DNA of 64,000 nucleotides from Citrobacter amalonaticus (GTDB lineage: Bacteria; Pseudomonadota; Gammaproteobacteria; Enterobacterales; Enterobacteriaceae). The DNA lies in assembly GCF_001559075.2 (NCBI RefSeq), contig NZ_CP014015.2, positions 868,001 through 932,000 on the forward strand. The letters run 5' to 3'. Shown piece after piece: positions 54,914-62,697 of the stretch. The translations under genes were made by a program, and so were the position numbers. Under the pieces are notes generated by a model. It worked only from the letters and a program-made list of their open reading frames with translations, had not been told where the DNA came from and made no database searches. Positions within the stretch are counted from its first letter, which is position 1, and each line of letters opens with the position of its first letter.

Positions 54914-56254
54914 ATGAAATTATCCTCTTTTCTCCCGCTGCTGTTGGTCGGCGTCGTACTGGCACAGCCGGCATGGTCTGCCTGTAAAAGGGTAACCTCT
55001 GCCAACGATCTGTCTCAGACGGCGAAAGATGCCGGTTACATCGGCGCCAGTTGGGGGGGCGTTGGCGATAGCGAAGTCAAAGGCAAACTGGGGCTGCCCG
55101 GCGTTATCACCTTAAGCAGCGGCACCGGCTTTCAAACGGAAGGCACGCTGCTCGCCAGTTCGACGGCCAGCTTTGTGCCTAACGGCCGCACCCAGGGCGT
55201 CAACGCCAATCAGATCTATTTCCGCTGCGACGTCGCCGAAATCGGCAAGGTGTATGAGTATTACGCCACCAACGGCGACGACGCATGGGGCGGCAGAGAA
55301 GCAGTTGCCGGGATTGAAGGCGCTTACTATACCTACGTCAAAAACGTGGCGCTCAGACTGACAAACCTGAAAACCGGGCAATACTATTCGCGCTACTGGC
55401 AAACACGCCTCATCCCTGAAAGCGAGATGTTCAATGACGGGACCTACATTTATATCCCGGGCAGCGCCTTCAGCGATGTTTTCGTTGAGCTGTTTCGGGT
55501 TGATGACGCGTCGAAAGGGGCAAACGGTTCAAATCGTTATGGTTATACCTACGCGGGACCGGCTGGCTATATCGCCTTTCACGGCGGCGGCATGAGCTCC
55601 GGGTTGTTTGACGGCGCTGACAGCCGAACCAACTACGACGGCTGGGGCGCCATGCAGTGGCCTGGCGGCTGGACGCTCACCAGCCAGAGTTACTTTGTGC
55701 GCGGCGCCGCCTGTCGAATCGATGATTATCCCGCCATTGTCCGTCTGCCGCCGATCAGCGTCGGTGAACTGAGCGGCGGCGGCACAGCGCAGACCCCGTT
55801 TAACATTACCGTCGAATGCGAAACCGGTGCGATCTCCAGCACCGCGGTCTCGACAACCAGCAAAGCGAACGTGGCGATGGGGTTTCTGGTGAATAACCAG
55901 ACGGCGGCGAATGCAGCAAACCAGTTAGGGCTTAAGACCGGATCGGGGGCCTGGACCTGGCTGCTTGATAACCATTATGGCGTCAGCGGCGTGGCGTCCG
56001 GCGTGGGCATTCGTATTTACAGCGAAAAACTGGGCGGTAGCGCCATCAACCTGCTGCCAAATCTGACGTCCACCGCAACGGGTAACGCCGGGGGATGGTA
56101 CGGCTATGCCGATTTAACCAGTAAAACCTCAACAAGCGGTTCGACCGAATTTTATAACGGTGAATTCACCGCCTCGCTGGAAGCCATTCCCGGCGAAGCC
56201 ATAACAGCAGGATCGGTTTATGCACAACTTCAGGTGGTGGTTAGCTTTCAGTAA
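54914..56254 (+). CDS. Two-domain fimbrial tip adhesin
   Basis: 446 residues, signal peptide SFLPLLLVGVVLAQPAWSA. About 25-245 is a probable receptor-binding domain (GASWGGVGDSEVKGKLGLPG, AYYTYVKNVALRLTNLKTG, GYIAFHGGGMSSGLFDG), rich in Gly and aromatics. From about 247 a pilin domain starts (CRIDDYPAIVRLPPISVGEL, with Cys in ITVECETGA) and ends AQLQVVVSFQ. Size and position match tip adhesins such as StbD of Salmonella Stb; the five-gene order is the same as stbABCDE as I recall it. The receptor is unknown. Confidence 0.85.
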   Translation: MKLSSFLPLLLVGVVLAQPAWSACKRVTSANDLSQTAKDAGYIGASWGGVGDSEVKGKLGLPGVITLSSGTGFQTEGTLLASSTASFVPNGRTQGVNANQIYFRCDVAEIGKVYEYYATNGDDAWGGREAVAGIEGAYYTYVKNVALRLTNLKTGQYYSRYWQTRLIPESEMFNDGTYIYIPGSAFSDVFVELFRVDDASKGANGSNRYGYTYAGPAGYIAFHGGGMSSGLFDGADSRTNYDGWGAMQWPGGWTLTSQSYFVRGAACRIDDYPAIVRLPPISVGELSGGGTAQTPFNITVECETGAISSTAVSTTSKANVAMGFLVNNQTAANAANQLGLKTGSGAWTWLLDNHYGVSGVASGVGIRIYSEKLGGSAINLLPNLTSTATGNAGGWYGYADLTSKTSTSGSTEFYNGEFTASLEAIPGEAITAGSVYAQLQVVVSFQ

Positions 56255-56945
56255 CGCGTTGCTGTTGAACGCTCTGCCGTCCTCCGCTCATGCGGTGGTG
56301 AATAGCGAAGTGACCCGGGTGATTTTTAATGCCGGGGACAAAAGCGCTTCGCTGGCGCTGATCAATTCCCCACAGCAGCCGGCCCTGGTTCAGGTCTGGA
56401 CCGATACGGGTAATCCCTCGAGCCAGCCCAACGAGGAGACGACGCCCGTCATCGCACTGCCGCCGGTATTTAAAATGCAGCCCGGCGAACTGCGCAGCAT
56501 TACGCTGCAACTGACCGACACCTCAGCCCTGCCGCGTGATCGCGAAGCGCTGTACTGGCTGAACGTGTATCAGATCCCGCCCATGACGCAGACCGACGCC
56601 CAGGTGGCGCAAAAAGTGGTCCTGCCGTTACGCATCCGTATGAAGGTATTCATTCGCCCGAAAGGTGTCGGTGCGCTTAAGGAAAGCGATGCTGAGACGC
56701 TGCGCGTGACATACGCCGGGGCGCAAAATCAGTTGCAGATAACCAACCCCACCCCGTGGCATATCACGCTGGCCGCGATAAGCTGTGAGGCAGGCAGCGC
56801 AAGCGGCATCATGATTGCGCCGCTTGCCACTGTGTCGGTCCCGCTGCAGGGGCGTGGCGCGTCGTGTTCGTCGGTCCGCTATGAAGCGATCAACGATCAC
56901 GGCACCCTCTGGCAATATGAAAAAGCCGTATCACGTCTACCTTAG
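56220..56945 (+). CDS. Periplasmic fimbrial chaperone (second)
   Basis: 241 residues; the ATG lies 35 bp inside the adhesin gene, with GCAGGA upstream. Signal peptide LAFSNALLLNALPSSAHA. PapD-like fold: EVTRVIFNAGDKSASLALI, FKMQPGELRSITLQLTD and the signature DREALYWLNVYQIPP. It differs clearly from the first chaperone, so it may serve the adhesin specifically. Two conserved-looking Cys (AISCEAGSAS, GASCSSVRYE) near the C terminus may form a disulfide, as in some adhesin-specific chaperones. Confidence 0.92.
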   Translation: MHNFRWWLAFSNALLLNALPSSAHAVVNSEVTRVIFNAGDKSASLALINSPQQPALVQVWTDTGNPSSQPNEETTPVIALPPVFKMQPGELRSITLQLTDTSALPRDREALYWLNVYQIPPMTQTDAQVAQKVVLPLRIRMKVFIRPKGVGALKESDAETLRVTYAGAQNQLQITNPTPWHITLAAISCEAGSASGIMIAPLATVSVPLQGRGASCSSVRYEAINDHGTLWQYEKAVSRLP

Positions 56946-56977
56946 CGGACGGCTTACGCGCCTTGCCCGGCATCGTT

Positions 56978-57250
56978 TCAGGCCCGAATATCGTCATACT
57001 CGCGAGTTTTATCAAACTCATGTTTGGCAAACGGGCAAAGAGGGATAACTTTGCGATTCTCGCGGCGCATTTTCTCCACCACTTTCGCCACCAGCTGTTT
57101 TCCAACCCCCTGGCCTTTCAGGCTGGCATCGACATCGGTATGCTCAATAATACTTAAATGCTCACCGGTTGGAACAAAAACAATTTCAGCGACCTGATTC
57201 CCCTGATCATTATTGACATAGAATTTATTGTGACCTTCCAGTATTTCCAT
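56978..57250 (-). CDS. yjdJ: YjdJ, small GNAT-like acetyltransferase domain protein
   Basis: 90 residues, the E. coli length. Short GNAT fold of the GCN5-related type, with the acetyl-CoA loop KGQGVGKQLVAKVVEKMR and the end IPLCPFAKHEFDKTREYDD. Substrate unknown. It follows yjdI by 11 bp. In E. coli yjdIJ lies near minute 93-94, so this is a different chromosomal location. Convergent with the fimbrial operon. Confidence 0.92.
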   Translation of the reverse strand: MEILEGHNKFYVNNDQGNQVAEIVFVPTGEHLSIIEHTDVDASLKGQGVGKQLVAKVVEKMRRENRKVIPLCPFAKHEFDKTREYDDIRA

Positions 57251-57261
57251 TTTCCCCTCGC

Positions 57262-57492
57262 TTATTTACGACGATATTGCAGCGCCCCGCTTGGGCAGGT
57301 ATCGATAACGTTGATCACCGTTGATACATCCACTTCATCAGGCATAATCCACGGCTTACGCTTCAGATTGAAAAGTCTGGCGCTACCGCGTACACAATTC
57401 CCAGAATGCTGACAAATTGCCGTATTGAAGTAGACATCGATTTTCTCACCGGTATAGACGCGATAACCCGCATCCTCAAGTTGCTTATCCAT
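57262..57492 (-). CDS. yjdI: YjdI, divergent ferredoxin-like (Fer4_19) protein
   Basis: 76 residues, the E. coli length. Cysteines in FNTAICQHSGNCVRGSARLF and NVIDTCPSGALQYRRK form a CX5C...C pattern of the divergent single-cluster 4Fe-4S domain family. No partner oxidoreductase is adjacent. Likely cotranscribed with yjdJ; function unknown. Confidence 0.92.
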   Translation of the reverse strand: MDKQLEDAGYRVYTGEKIDVYFNTAICQHSGNCVRGSARLFNLKRKPWIMPDEVDVSTVINVIDTCPSGALQYRRK

Positions 57493-58107
57493 GACATTGC
57501 CTCATTTTTTGTTTATCTCTTAAGCATAGCGCGTGAATGTCACCCACCACCACTTTAATGTTAGATGAGTAAATACTCATCTGTTCCTTATGGTTAAGCA
57601 TAAAAAACCAATTACAGGAATGTTTAAGATTTTATATTATGCATTTAATGACATTTAAGGTTATTCGCTCTAATTGACTATTTCTCATCAGGTCAGCATA
57701 ATAAATCTTTCAAAAAAGTCATTTAAAAAACCAGTTTTTATTCAAGAATACTAATTAAAAAGAGTGATTTACAGGAAGGTAAGCCAGTCTGATACCGAAT
57801 CTTAAATCACGGAGTTGAAACAGATTTCAACGCCACTTTGTTGATAATCAGACCATAATTTCTCCGGAATGAGGCATTGGGATTTTTAAATGATTACGGT
57901 AACTGATTATTCATAGCGGCAGAAATCACCAACTTTGTTAATTAATTGCTTTATTTTATATGTACTTATGTTAAACCACAGAACAAAAACATTAGTTTCA
58001 TAAATCAAACGACTTACTGAATTCATATATACTATACGTAATAGTAGGTTCAGAATTTTCTACAACAAGTCTCTACTGTCTATAACTTTCGAACACCGTG
58101 AACCCAT
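57493..58107. other. AT-rich gap before the set B regulator, no gene seen
   Basis: 615 bp of very AT-rich DNA between divergent yjdI and the set B regulator. It contains long A/T tracts and TATACTATACGTAATAG near 58030, which could include a -10 element for the regulator. No open frame with a start site stands out. It resembles the 47238-47830 and 50240-51032 gaps in composition. Confidence 0.6.
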
Positions 58108-58956
58108 ATGTACTGGATTATTAACGATAATATTGAATTCAGACCAGACAGTAAAAAGTTAATTTCTGTCACTAATCCAGAAATTAACGTGGTTTTGACA
58201 ACGCCTGCCAGCCGTTGTCTGCTTTTGCTGCTTGACGCTTCACCGGACGTCGTCACTCAGCAGGAGTTTTTCAAAAAGGTATGGGAAGATGAAGGCATGC
58301 TGGTGCCGGCCAATACCCTTTACCAGAATATTTCTATTGTCCGTCGAGGCTTACGCGCCGTTGGCGAGACTGACCGAATCCTTGTCGCCACGGTACCGCG
58401 CAAAGGGTTCCAAATCGACAAAAGCGTTAAAATTTCCCGCGTTGCGGCGGTTCAGGAAGCTGATGTGACCCCTGATTCTCTGCAGGGTGAAGATGAACTG
58501 GATGTGGAGTACCACACAGAGGCGGATCCGGCGCTTACGCCAGAAGAAATAGCACCACCTGCCCGTACGGCGACGGTACGTCAGAGCAGCAGATTGCCGC
58601 TCTTCGTGGGCATCCTCGCCATGGTAGCGGCATTTTTCATTGGCGCTATCAGCATAAACGCTTTCTGGCACTTTAGCGATACGCAGCCATTCTTCGCTGA
58701 CTACACCTTCGTCGAGCAGGATAAAGGCTGTCGTTTCTATACCACGGATGACAGCCACGATAGCAAAAACAGTTTTGCACGCTTTAAGGCGCTGATTCTG
58801 GGGTCTGGACTCGATTGCGAAAAGTACCCCTGGGTGTACTTCCCGCTATCACAAACGTCGCCTGGCTTAGCGGTTCTTGTCTGCCGCCAGAACTACCTGA
58901 AATCAGCCGTTCCAGGTTGTATTACACTCTCTTTTCGCGGAGCAGGAAGTGAGTAA
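58108..58956 (+). CDS. Membrane-tethered winged-helix regulator, CadC/ToxR/MarT-like (set B)
   Basis: 282 residues. The winged-helix domain (about 1-106) includes VVLTTPASRCLLLLLDAS and VPANTLYQNISIVRRGLRAVG, wing VATVPRKGFQID. An acidic and proline-rich linker (about 115-155) precedes one membrane helix (about 164-185). The periplasmic part has Cys208, 237, 259 and 271. The spacings 237-259 (22) and 259-271 (12) equal those of Cys223-245-257 in the set A protein. It is diverged from set A but shares PAS and NTLYQ-type positions. It overlaps the FidL-like gene by 8 bp. Confidence 0.8.
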   Translation: MYWIINDNIEFRPDSKKLISVTNPEINVVLTTPASRCLLLLLDASPDVVTQQEFFKKVWEDEGMLVPANTLYQNISIVRRGLRAVGETDRILVATVPRKGFQIDKSVKISRVAAVQEADVTPDSLQGEDELDVEYHTEADPALTPEEIAPPARTATVRQSSRLPLFVGILAMVAAFFIGAISINAFWHFSDTQPFFADYTFVEQDKGCRFYTTDDSHDSKNSFARFKALILGSGLDCEKYPWVYFPLSQTSPGLAVLVCRQNYLKSAVPGCITLSFRGAGSE

Positions 58957-59431
58957 AAGAACAGTCATAATGATGAGTGCAGTATTTTTACTCGCGGGTG
59001 TGCTCATCGGCGCGTTATACAATTTTTTAATGTCTAAACATTACGATAAACAGGAATGTTCGATGTCGCTGGTGGTGTTTCATAAAAACGCCCGCGCAAA
59101 TATCACGCTGAACTACATGTATTCGCTGAAAAACCAGAACGGCATCGTGGCCGTCAGCGGAACCTATATTGAAGATAACAAACTGAAAGGGCGCATCCGA
59201 CGGGATGTCGCCTATAACTGGACAGAAAATCAGGATTCGTATCACTTACACTCAAGCAGAATCAACAAGTTCGACATTATCGAAACGTTGCCGGACGATC
59301 TGTTAGCCAATATTCTGCCTGATTTTTACGTCTACCCCGATAAAGATGTGAGTTACTCCATTCTCAATCAGGGCGTTCACGGGTTCCTGTTCACCATCGG
59401 AAAACGTCCCCTCCTCTACTGCGCCCGCTAA
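58949..59431 (+). CDS. FidL/YqeJ-like single-pass membrane protein (set B)
   Basis: 160 residues from a GTG start with AGCAGGA upstream, overlapping the tethered regulator by 8 bp. One helix (about 6-26, VIMMSAVFLLAGVLIGALYN), then a periplasmic domain with Cys37 right after the membrane and Cys158 in the final LLYCAR. Length, overlap and cysteine placement match the set A partner, although overall identity is low. Proposed role: chaperone or co-sensor for the regulator, by analogy with ToxS and FidL. Confidence 0.75.
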   Translation: MSKRTVIMMSAVFLLAGVLIGALYNFLMSKHYDKQECSMSLVVFHKNARANITLNYMYSLKNQNGIVAVSGTYIEDNKLKGRIRRDVAYNWTENQDSYHLHSSRINKFDIIETLPDDLLANILPDFYVYPDKDVSYSILNQGVHGFLFTIGKRPLLYCAR

Positions 59432-59443
59432 ACGGGAGAACAC

Positions 59444-59471
59444 CGTCAGCTCTGTGCCAACAGGGCTGACG
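59444..59471. terminator. Bidirectional hairpin after set B
   Basis: CGTCAGCtCTGTgccaACAGgGCTGACG, an eleven-pair stem with one internal mismatch, followed by TTTTAAA, placed between convergent stops. Confidence 0.8.
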
Positions 59472-59475
59472 CGTT

Positions 59476-60027
59476 TTAAAGAAACAGACTCTCTTCCAGT
59501 AAATTCTCTTTGATTAGCAGCAGATCGTGAACCCGGTGCCCACCTAATTTCTTACACGCAAGATTACGATAGGTGTATACCCGTTTCGGCGGTAATGCCA
59601 ATGATTCGGCAATCAGGTTAATATCTTTACCCAACAGCGATTCATAAATAATCCTTTTTTCAACACGATTGAGAACATGATTCCTGATAGCCTGGCGTTT
59701 TTCCATTCCCACCAGACGCGTAATAATCATCATCAGCGAGAGTAGCGACTGTTGTGCACTGACAATCATATCGGCATCAAAGACCAATGCGCTTCGCTCA
59801 GAGTTCAGTATCACCAACAGCTTACATTTTTTGTTGAGTCTGGAGATTTCTTTAGCACAACATTTGTTGAACAGATTAAGATGCAAAATCACGGTATCGT
59901 CGAATGTGAGTCTTTCAACAGGCAAATGGGGCATGGTTTCTTTCACGATTTCCAGGTTGGCCTCTTTTGCCAATAAGACAATCCCCTCCTGCAAATAGTT
60001 ATCATTGCTTATAATATATATCGCCAT
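59476..60027 (-). CDS. LuxR-type HTH protein (set B neighbour)
   Basis: 183 residues. The N-terminal half is receiver-like (AIYIISNDNYLQEGIVLLAKE, DTVILHLNLF, LLVILNSERS) but without the usual phospho-acceptor Asp context. The C-terminal HTH (about 120-170) reads KRIIYESLLGKDINLIAESL and KRVYTYRNLACKKLGGHRVH. It is convergent with the set B regulator pair. It shares the build of the 47831-48532 protein's C-terminal half but lacks its cysteine-rich N terminus. Targets unknown. Confidence 0.75.
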   Translation of the reverse strand: MAIYIISNDNYLQEGIVLLAKEANLEIVKETMPHLPVERLTFDDTVILHLNLFNKCCAKEISRLNKKCKLLVILNSERSALVFDADMIVSAQQSLLSLMMIITRLVGMEKRQAIRNHVLNRVEKRIIYESLLGKDINLIAESLALPPKRVYTYRNLACKKLGGHRVHDLLLIKENLLEESLFL

Positions 60028-60304
60028 CGCTTTATTTCCGTATTAATAATTCAACTCACGGGTGATTTCCGTTCTTCTATATCCAGCTTTAGCGAGACAT
60101 GCAAAAATTATATTGATAAGTTTACGAATAATGCAATTAAATAGTCTTAACTGGTGTGAGATCTATAACTTATTGATAACTTGAATTTTAATTAAAGTTC
60201 TTAAACGCCCTTAAGTAGACAATTATTCGCTTCTCTCTGTATTCTGTCTCTTTCTCTATGTTATGTTGTGCCATTAGCGAACGGGCGGATAGGATGGAAA
60301 AGCA

Positions 60305-60928
60305 ATGACCAGGCGTATCGATTACCTGATTGAGAAATATCATTTCACTGAAATCAACGAGTCGCCGCGCATTACCAGCCAATGGAAAGAGGTTCTGGCG
60401 GAGTGCCAACAAGAGAATGCCGGCGTTGAAGAACGACTGCGTATCGCGCTGCTTAATGTCGATTACGTGACCAGTTTTGAACTGCCTTTTCGCTTACTGC
60501 TCACTCGCACCCCGCAATTGATCGATAAACTGCGGAAAGAATTTGCCCTCACCCAGAAAAATGTCCTGATTAATGATAAACGCCGTGGGCAGGTTTACAG
60601 TATCAGCGCCGATCTCAGCCGTGTCCCCGATGCCTTTCGTTATCGCCTGTCGTCACGTATCCGCCGTATGGATGAGGAAACCATCACCACGGCCCCCTAT
60701 CAGCAGGTTGCCAGTCTAACTAAACACCCCGAAGAGCGGCTTCGCCTGGCGCTGGAGAGCGGTTTGCAGGTTAACGCCCTGGATGGGCTGTTCTGGTTGG
60801 GAATTCAGCGTATTGCCGCCGATATTCAGCGACTCCGCGCGTCAGGCATGCCGGTTCTGGCCTCAGATGTCGAGGTGTTCGATTCACTCACCGGCACGCG
60901 ACGAACCGTGACGGCATACCATCTTTAA
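60305..60928 (+). CDS. Regulator-like protein with duplicated HTH_39-type winged helix
   Basis: 207 residues. The C-terminal segment (about 142-205) resembles the HTH_39 winged-helix family (VNALDGLFWLGIQRIAADIQ, wing GTRRTVTAYHL). An N-terminal segment (about 42-100) repeats the plan: EERLRIAL at 42-49 against EERLRLAL at 143-150, and LIDKLRKEF against IAADIQRLR. So it appears to be an internal duplication of one winged helix, with the first copy degenerate. HTH_39 proteins are common in phages. The stop overlaps the convergent YfdR-like gene by 4 bp. Function not known. Confidence 0.6.
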   Translation: MTRRIDYLIEKYHFTEINESPRITSQWKEVLAECQQENAGVEERLRIALLNVDYVTSFELPFRLLLTRTPQLIDKLRKEFALTQKNVLINDKRRGQVYSISADLSRVPDAFRYRLSSRIRRMDEETITTAPYQQVASLTKHPEERLRLALESGLQVNALDGLFWLGIQRIAADIQRLRASGMPVLASDVEVFDSLTGTRRTVTAYHL

Positions 60929-61449
60929 CCGGTTGTCAGTTCCTGAAAGCGGGATAAAAAAAGCGCGCGCGCCTCTCGTGGCATCAGCGGGGTGACGGTC
61001 AACCGCGTCGTGGGCGAGATTCCAGCCAGCATCGGCCAGTCACTACCGGGATCCAGATTGAGATCGCGCCGCTCGGTCGCCAGCATCATCAGGTCCACTT
61101 GCTTAATCACTTTGCTCGGTGTGAGAGGAAGATCGAAACGCTGACGAATGGCGTTATCCAGCCGTCCTTCAATCTCTTTGTACGCGGGAAGCAAGCGCTT
61201 TAGCGGTGAGGGAAGATCCAGACAATAGGCCTCAGCGGCATCGTGCAGCAGCGCTTCAAGCGCGAACTCAGGTGGCGTTAACTGACTGCACAGAACCCCA
61301 TGTTGGGCGACACTGTAAAATTCAGGCACATGCCCGGCAAAGCGACAGAGGTGCGAAAGGGCGACCGCGATATCTTCAATCACGATATGCTCCGGTCGAA
61401 CATCGCTGTAATCAATGTGTTGCCCGGTAAAGGTGGCGATAAATTTCAT
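60925..61449 (-). CDS. YfdR-like HD-domain phosphohydrolase
   Basis: 174 residues from the ATG at 61449; a longer frame 11 codons up lacks a family N terminus. HD-superfamily nucleotidase related to E. coli YfdR (CPS-53 prophage) and 5'-nucleotidases. Metal and catalytic positions are visible: LCRFAGHVPEFYSVAQHGVL, LLHDAAEAYCLDLPSPLK and VDLMMLATERRD. It likely dephosphorylates (deoxy)nucleoside monophosphates. Being prophage-type and next to an HTH_39-like gene, it may be a phage remnant. Confidence 0.85.
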   Translation of the reverse strand: MKFIATFTGQHIDYSDVRPEHIVIEDIAVALSHLCRFAGHVPEFYSVAQHGVLCSQLTPPEFALEALLHDAAEAYCLDLPSPLKRLLPAYKEIEGRLDNAIRQRFDLPLTPSKVIKQVDLMMLATERRDLNLDPGSDWPMLAGISPTTRLTVTPLMPREARALFLSRFQELTTG

Positions 61450-61588
61450 CCGATCTCCTGCTTCCTTGCCGTTCTTGCCCACGTCGGGCGCCTGGGTAGC
61501 TATAAAGAAACTACGTTTTTATGTTCACCCCGTAAATACATTTCACCCCTCAGCGCACACTTTTCAGAACGATCGCTTTTATCGGTTT

Positions 61589-62680
61589 TCAGTTATATTC
61601 CAGCACAAAGGTGGCGGTGCCATTTGCCCGTCCCGCGGTGACCGTCGATCCTGTCTGTACCATCTGCGCCAGAAAATTGATCGGCACCGCCGTTGCGGCG
61701 CTGGAAGCAGGTACTTTCTGCACCACCGGCAGATTTGCGGGCTCATTCAGCGTGACCGATGTTCCCTTCATCGGTCCGTTACCGCCATTATCGCCATAGC
61801 GGATCCGGATCCCAACGCCGTCCGCGCCACCGGGAAAGTGCGTAATATCCAGCGTATCCGTCACCCCGGTTGTTGCCGGCGTCGCGAAGAAGCCAATGCG
61901 GATATCCGTGGGTGTCGCGCAATACACCGGGATGCTAAACGGCACTGCCGAACCACCAGAGGTACCCGGACCTTTGAAATCGCTCCGGTTCGCTTTGCCC
62001 AGATCGACAAAAATACTGGCGCGAGTGACGCTACAGCTACCGCTGCTGCCGATGTCCACATTCATCGCCGCAAGATCGAGGTTCACCGGCCTGCTGACCT
62101 GATCGCCATTTCCCACCGCGTTCGGGTACACCATCGACAGGTTCCCGACATTTGCCAGCGCGTTGGCGAAAGCATGGTTATTACTCACCAGTCGAATGTC
62201 AGCGGTTTTATAGAAGGTCACCCACGCTTTCACCTCCACTTCCCGTTGCGTCAGCATCGACGGGCTCTCTGTGCTGTCGCAAACCGTAACCGACCGACTG
62301 CCCACCGACTCCAGGAAATGGATCGGCCCCCCGTCGCACTGGAAACTGAGTGAGTAGCCGATCCCTGGCAAGGCCGAATTGAACACCGCATGTCCGTCAA
62401 TCATCTGCCCGCCCTGAGTATTCATCTGCTGATAGACGATTTTTTTCCACGACGATGTCGTCCCTTGCCGATCGCAGGTAAAGCGAATCCCCCCACCGTT
62501 CACCGGCATAATACTGCTCATCTGAGTATTGACCCGCAGCGTCGGCAGATACTTAATGTTTTGAAAGTTCAGGGTCATTTGTCCGGTATTGCCCTGACAG
62601 GTTTCGGCCTGAACGTACTGACTAAACAGGCTCGCTAACAGCAGCATTAACCCGCAAATGAGACGAAAAATCCCTGACAT
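61589..62680 (-). CDS. Fimbrial adhesin of the second chaperone-usher operon
   Basis: 363 residues from the ATG at 62680, with GAGGA 8 bp upstream; upstream in-frame starts overlap the usher. Signal peptide SGIFRLICGLMLLLASLFSQYVQA. The N-terminal part (to about 210) has Cys in TCQGNTGQMTL, FTCDRQGTT, FQCDGGPIHF and TVCDSTESP. The C-terminal pilin domain begins SCSVTRASIFVDLGKANRS and ends TATFVLEYN, with penultimate Tyr. It is last gene of the operon, 17 bp after the usher stop. Different from the first adhesin in sequence and size. Confidence 0.85.
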   Translation of the reverse strand: MSGIFRLICGLMLLLASLFSQYVQAETCQGNTGQMTLNFQNIKYLPTLRVNTQMSSIMPVNGGGIRFTCDRQGTTSSWKKIVYQQMNTQGGQMIDGHAVFNSALPGIGYSLSFQCDGGPIHFLESVGSRSVTVCDSTESPSMLTQREVEVKAWVTFYKTADIRLVSNNHAFANALANVGNLSMVYPNAVGNGDQVSRPVNLDLAAMNVDIGSSGSCSVTRASIFVDLGKANRSDFKGPGTSGGSAVPFSIPVYCATPTDIRIGFFATPATTGVTDTLDITHFPGGADGVGIRIRYGDNGGNGPMKGTSVTLNEPANLPVVQKVPASSAATAVPINFLAQMVQTGSTVTAGRANGTATFVLEYN

Positions 62681-62697
62681 CGCCAGTTCCTCATGAT

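Noticed and set aside
61415..62353. 312-codon open frame on the + strand opposite the second adhesin
   Set aside because: Antisense shadow spanning a real gene end and an intergenic gap; composition is not protein-like.
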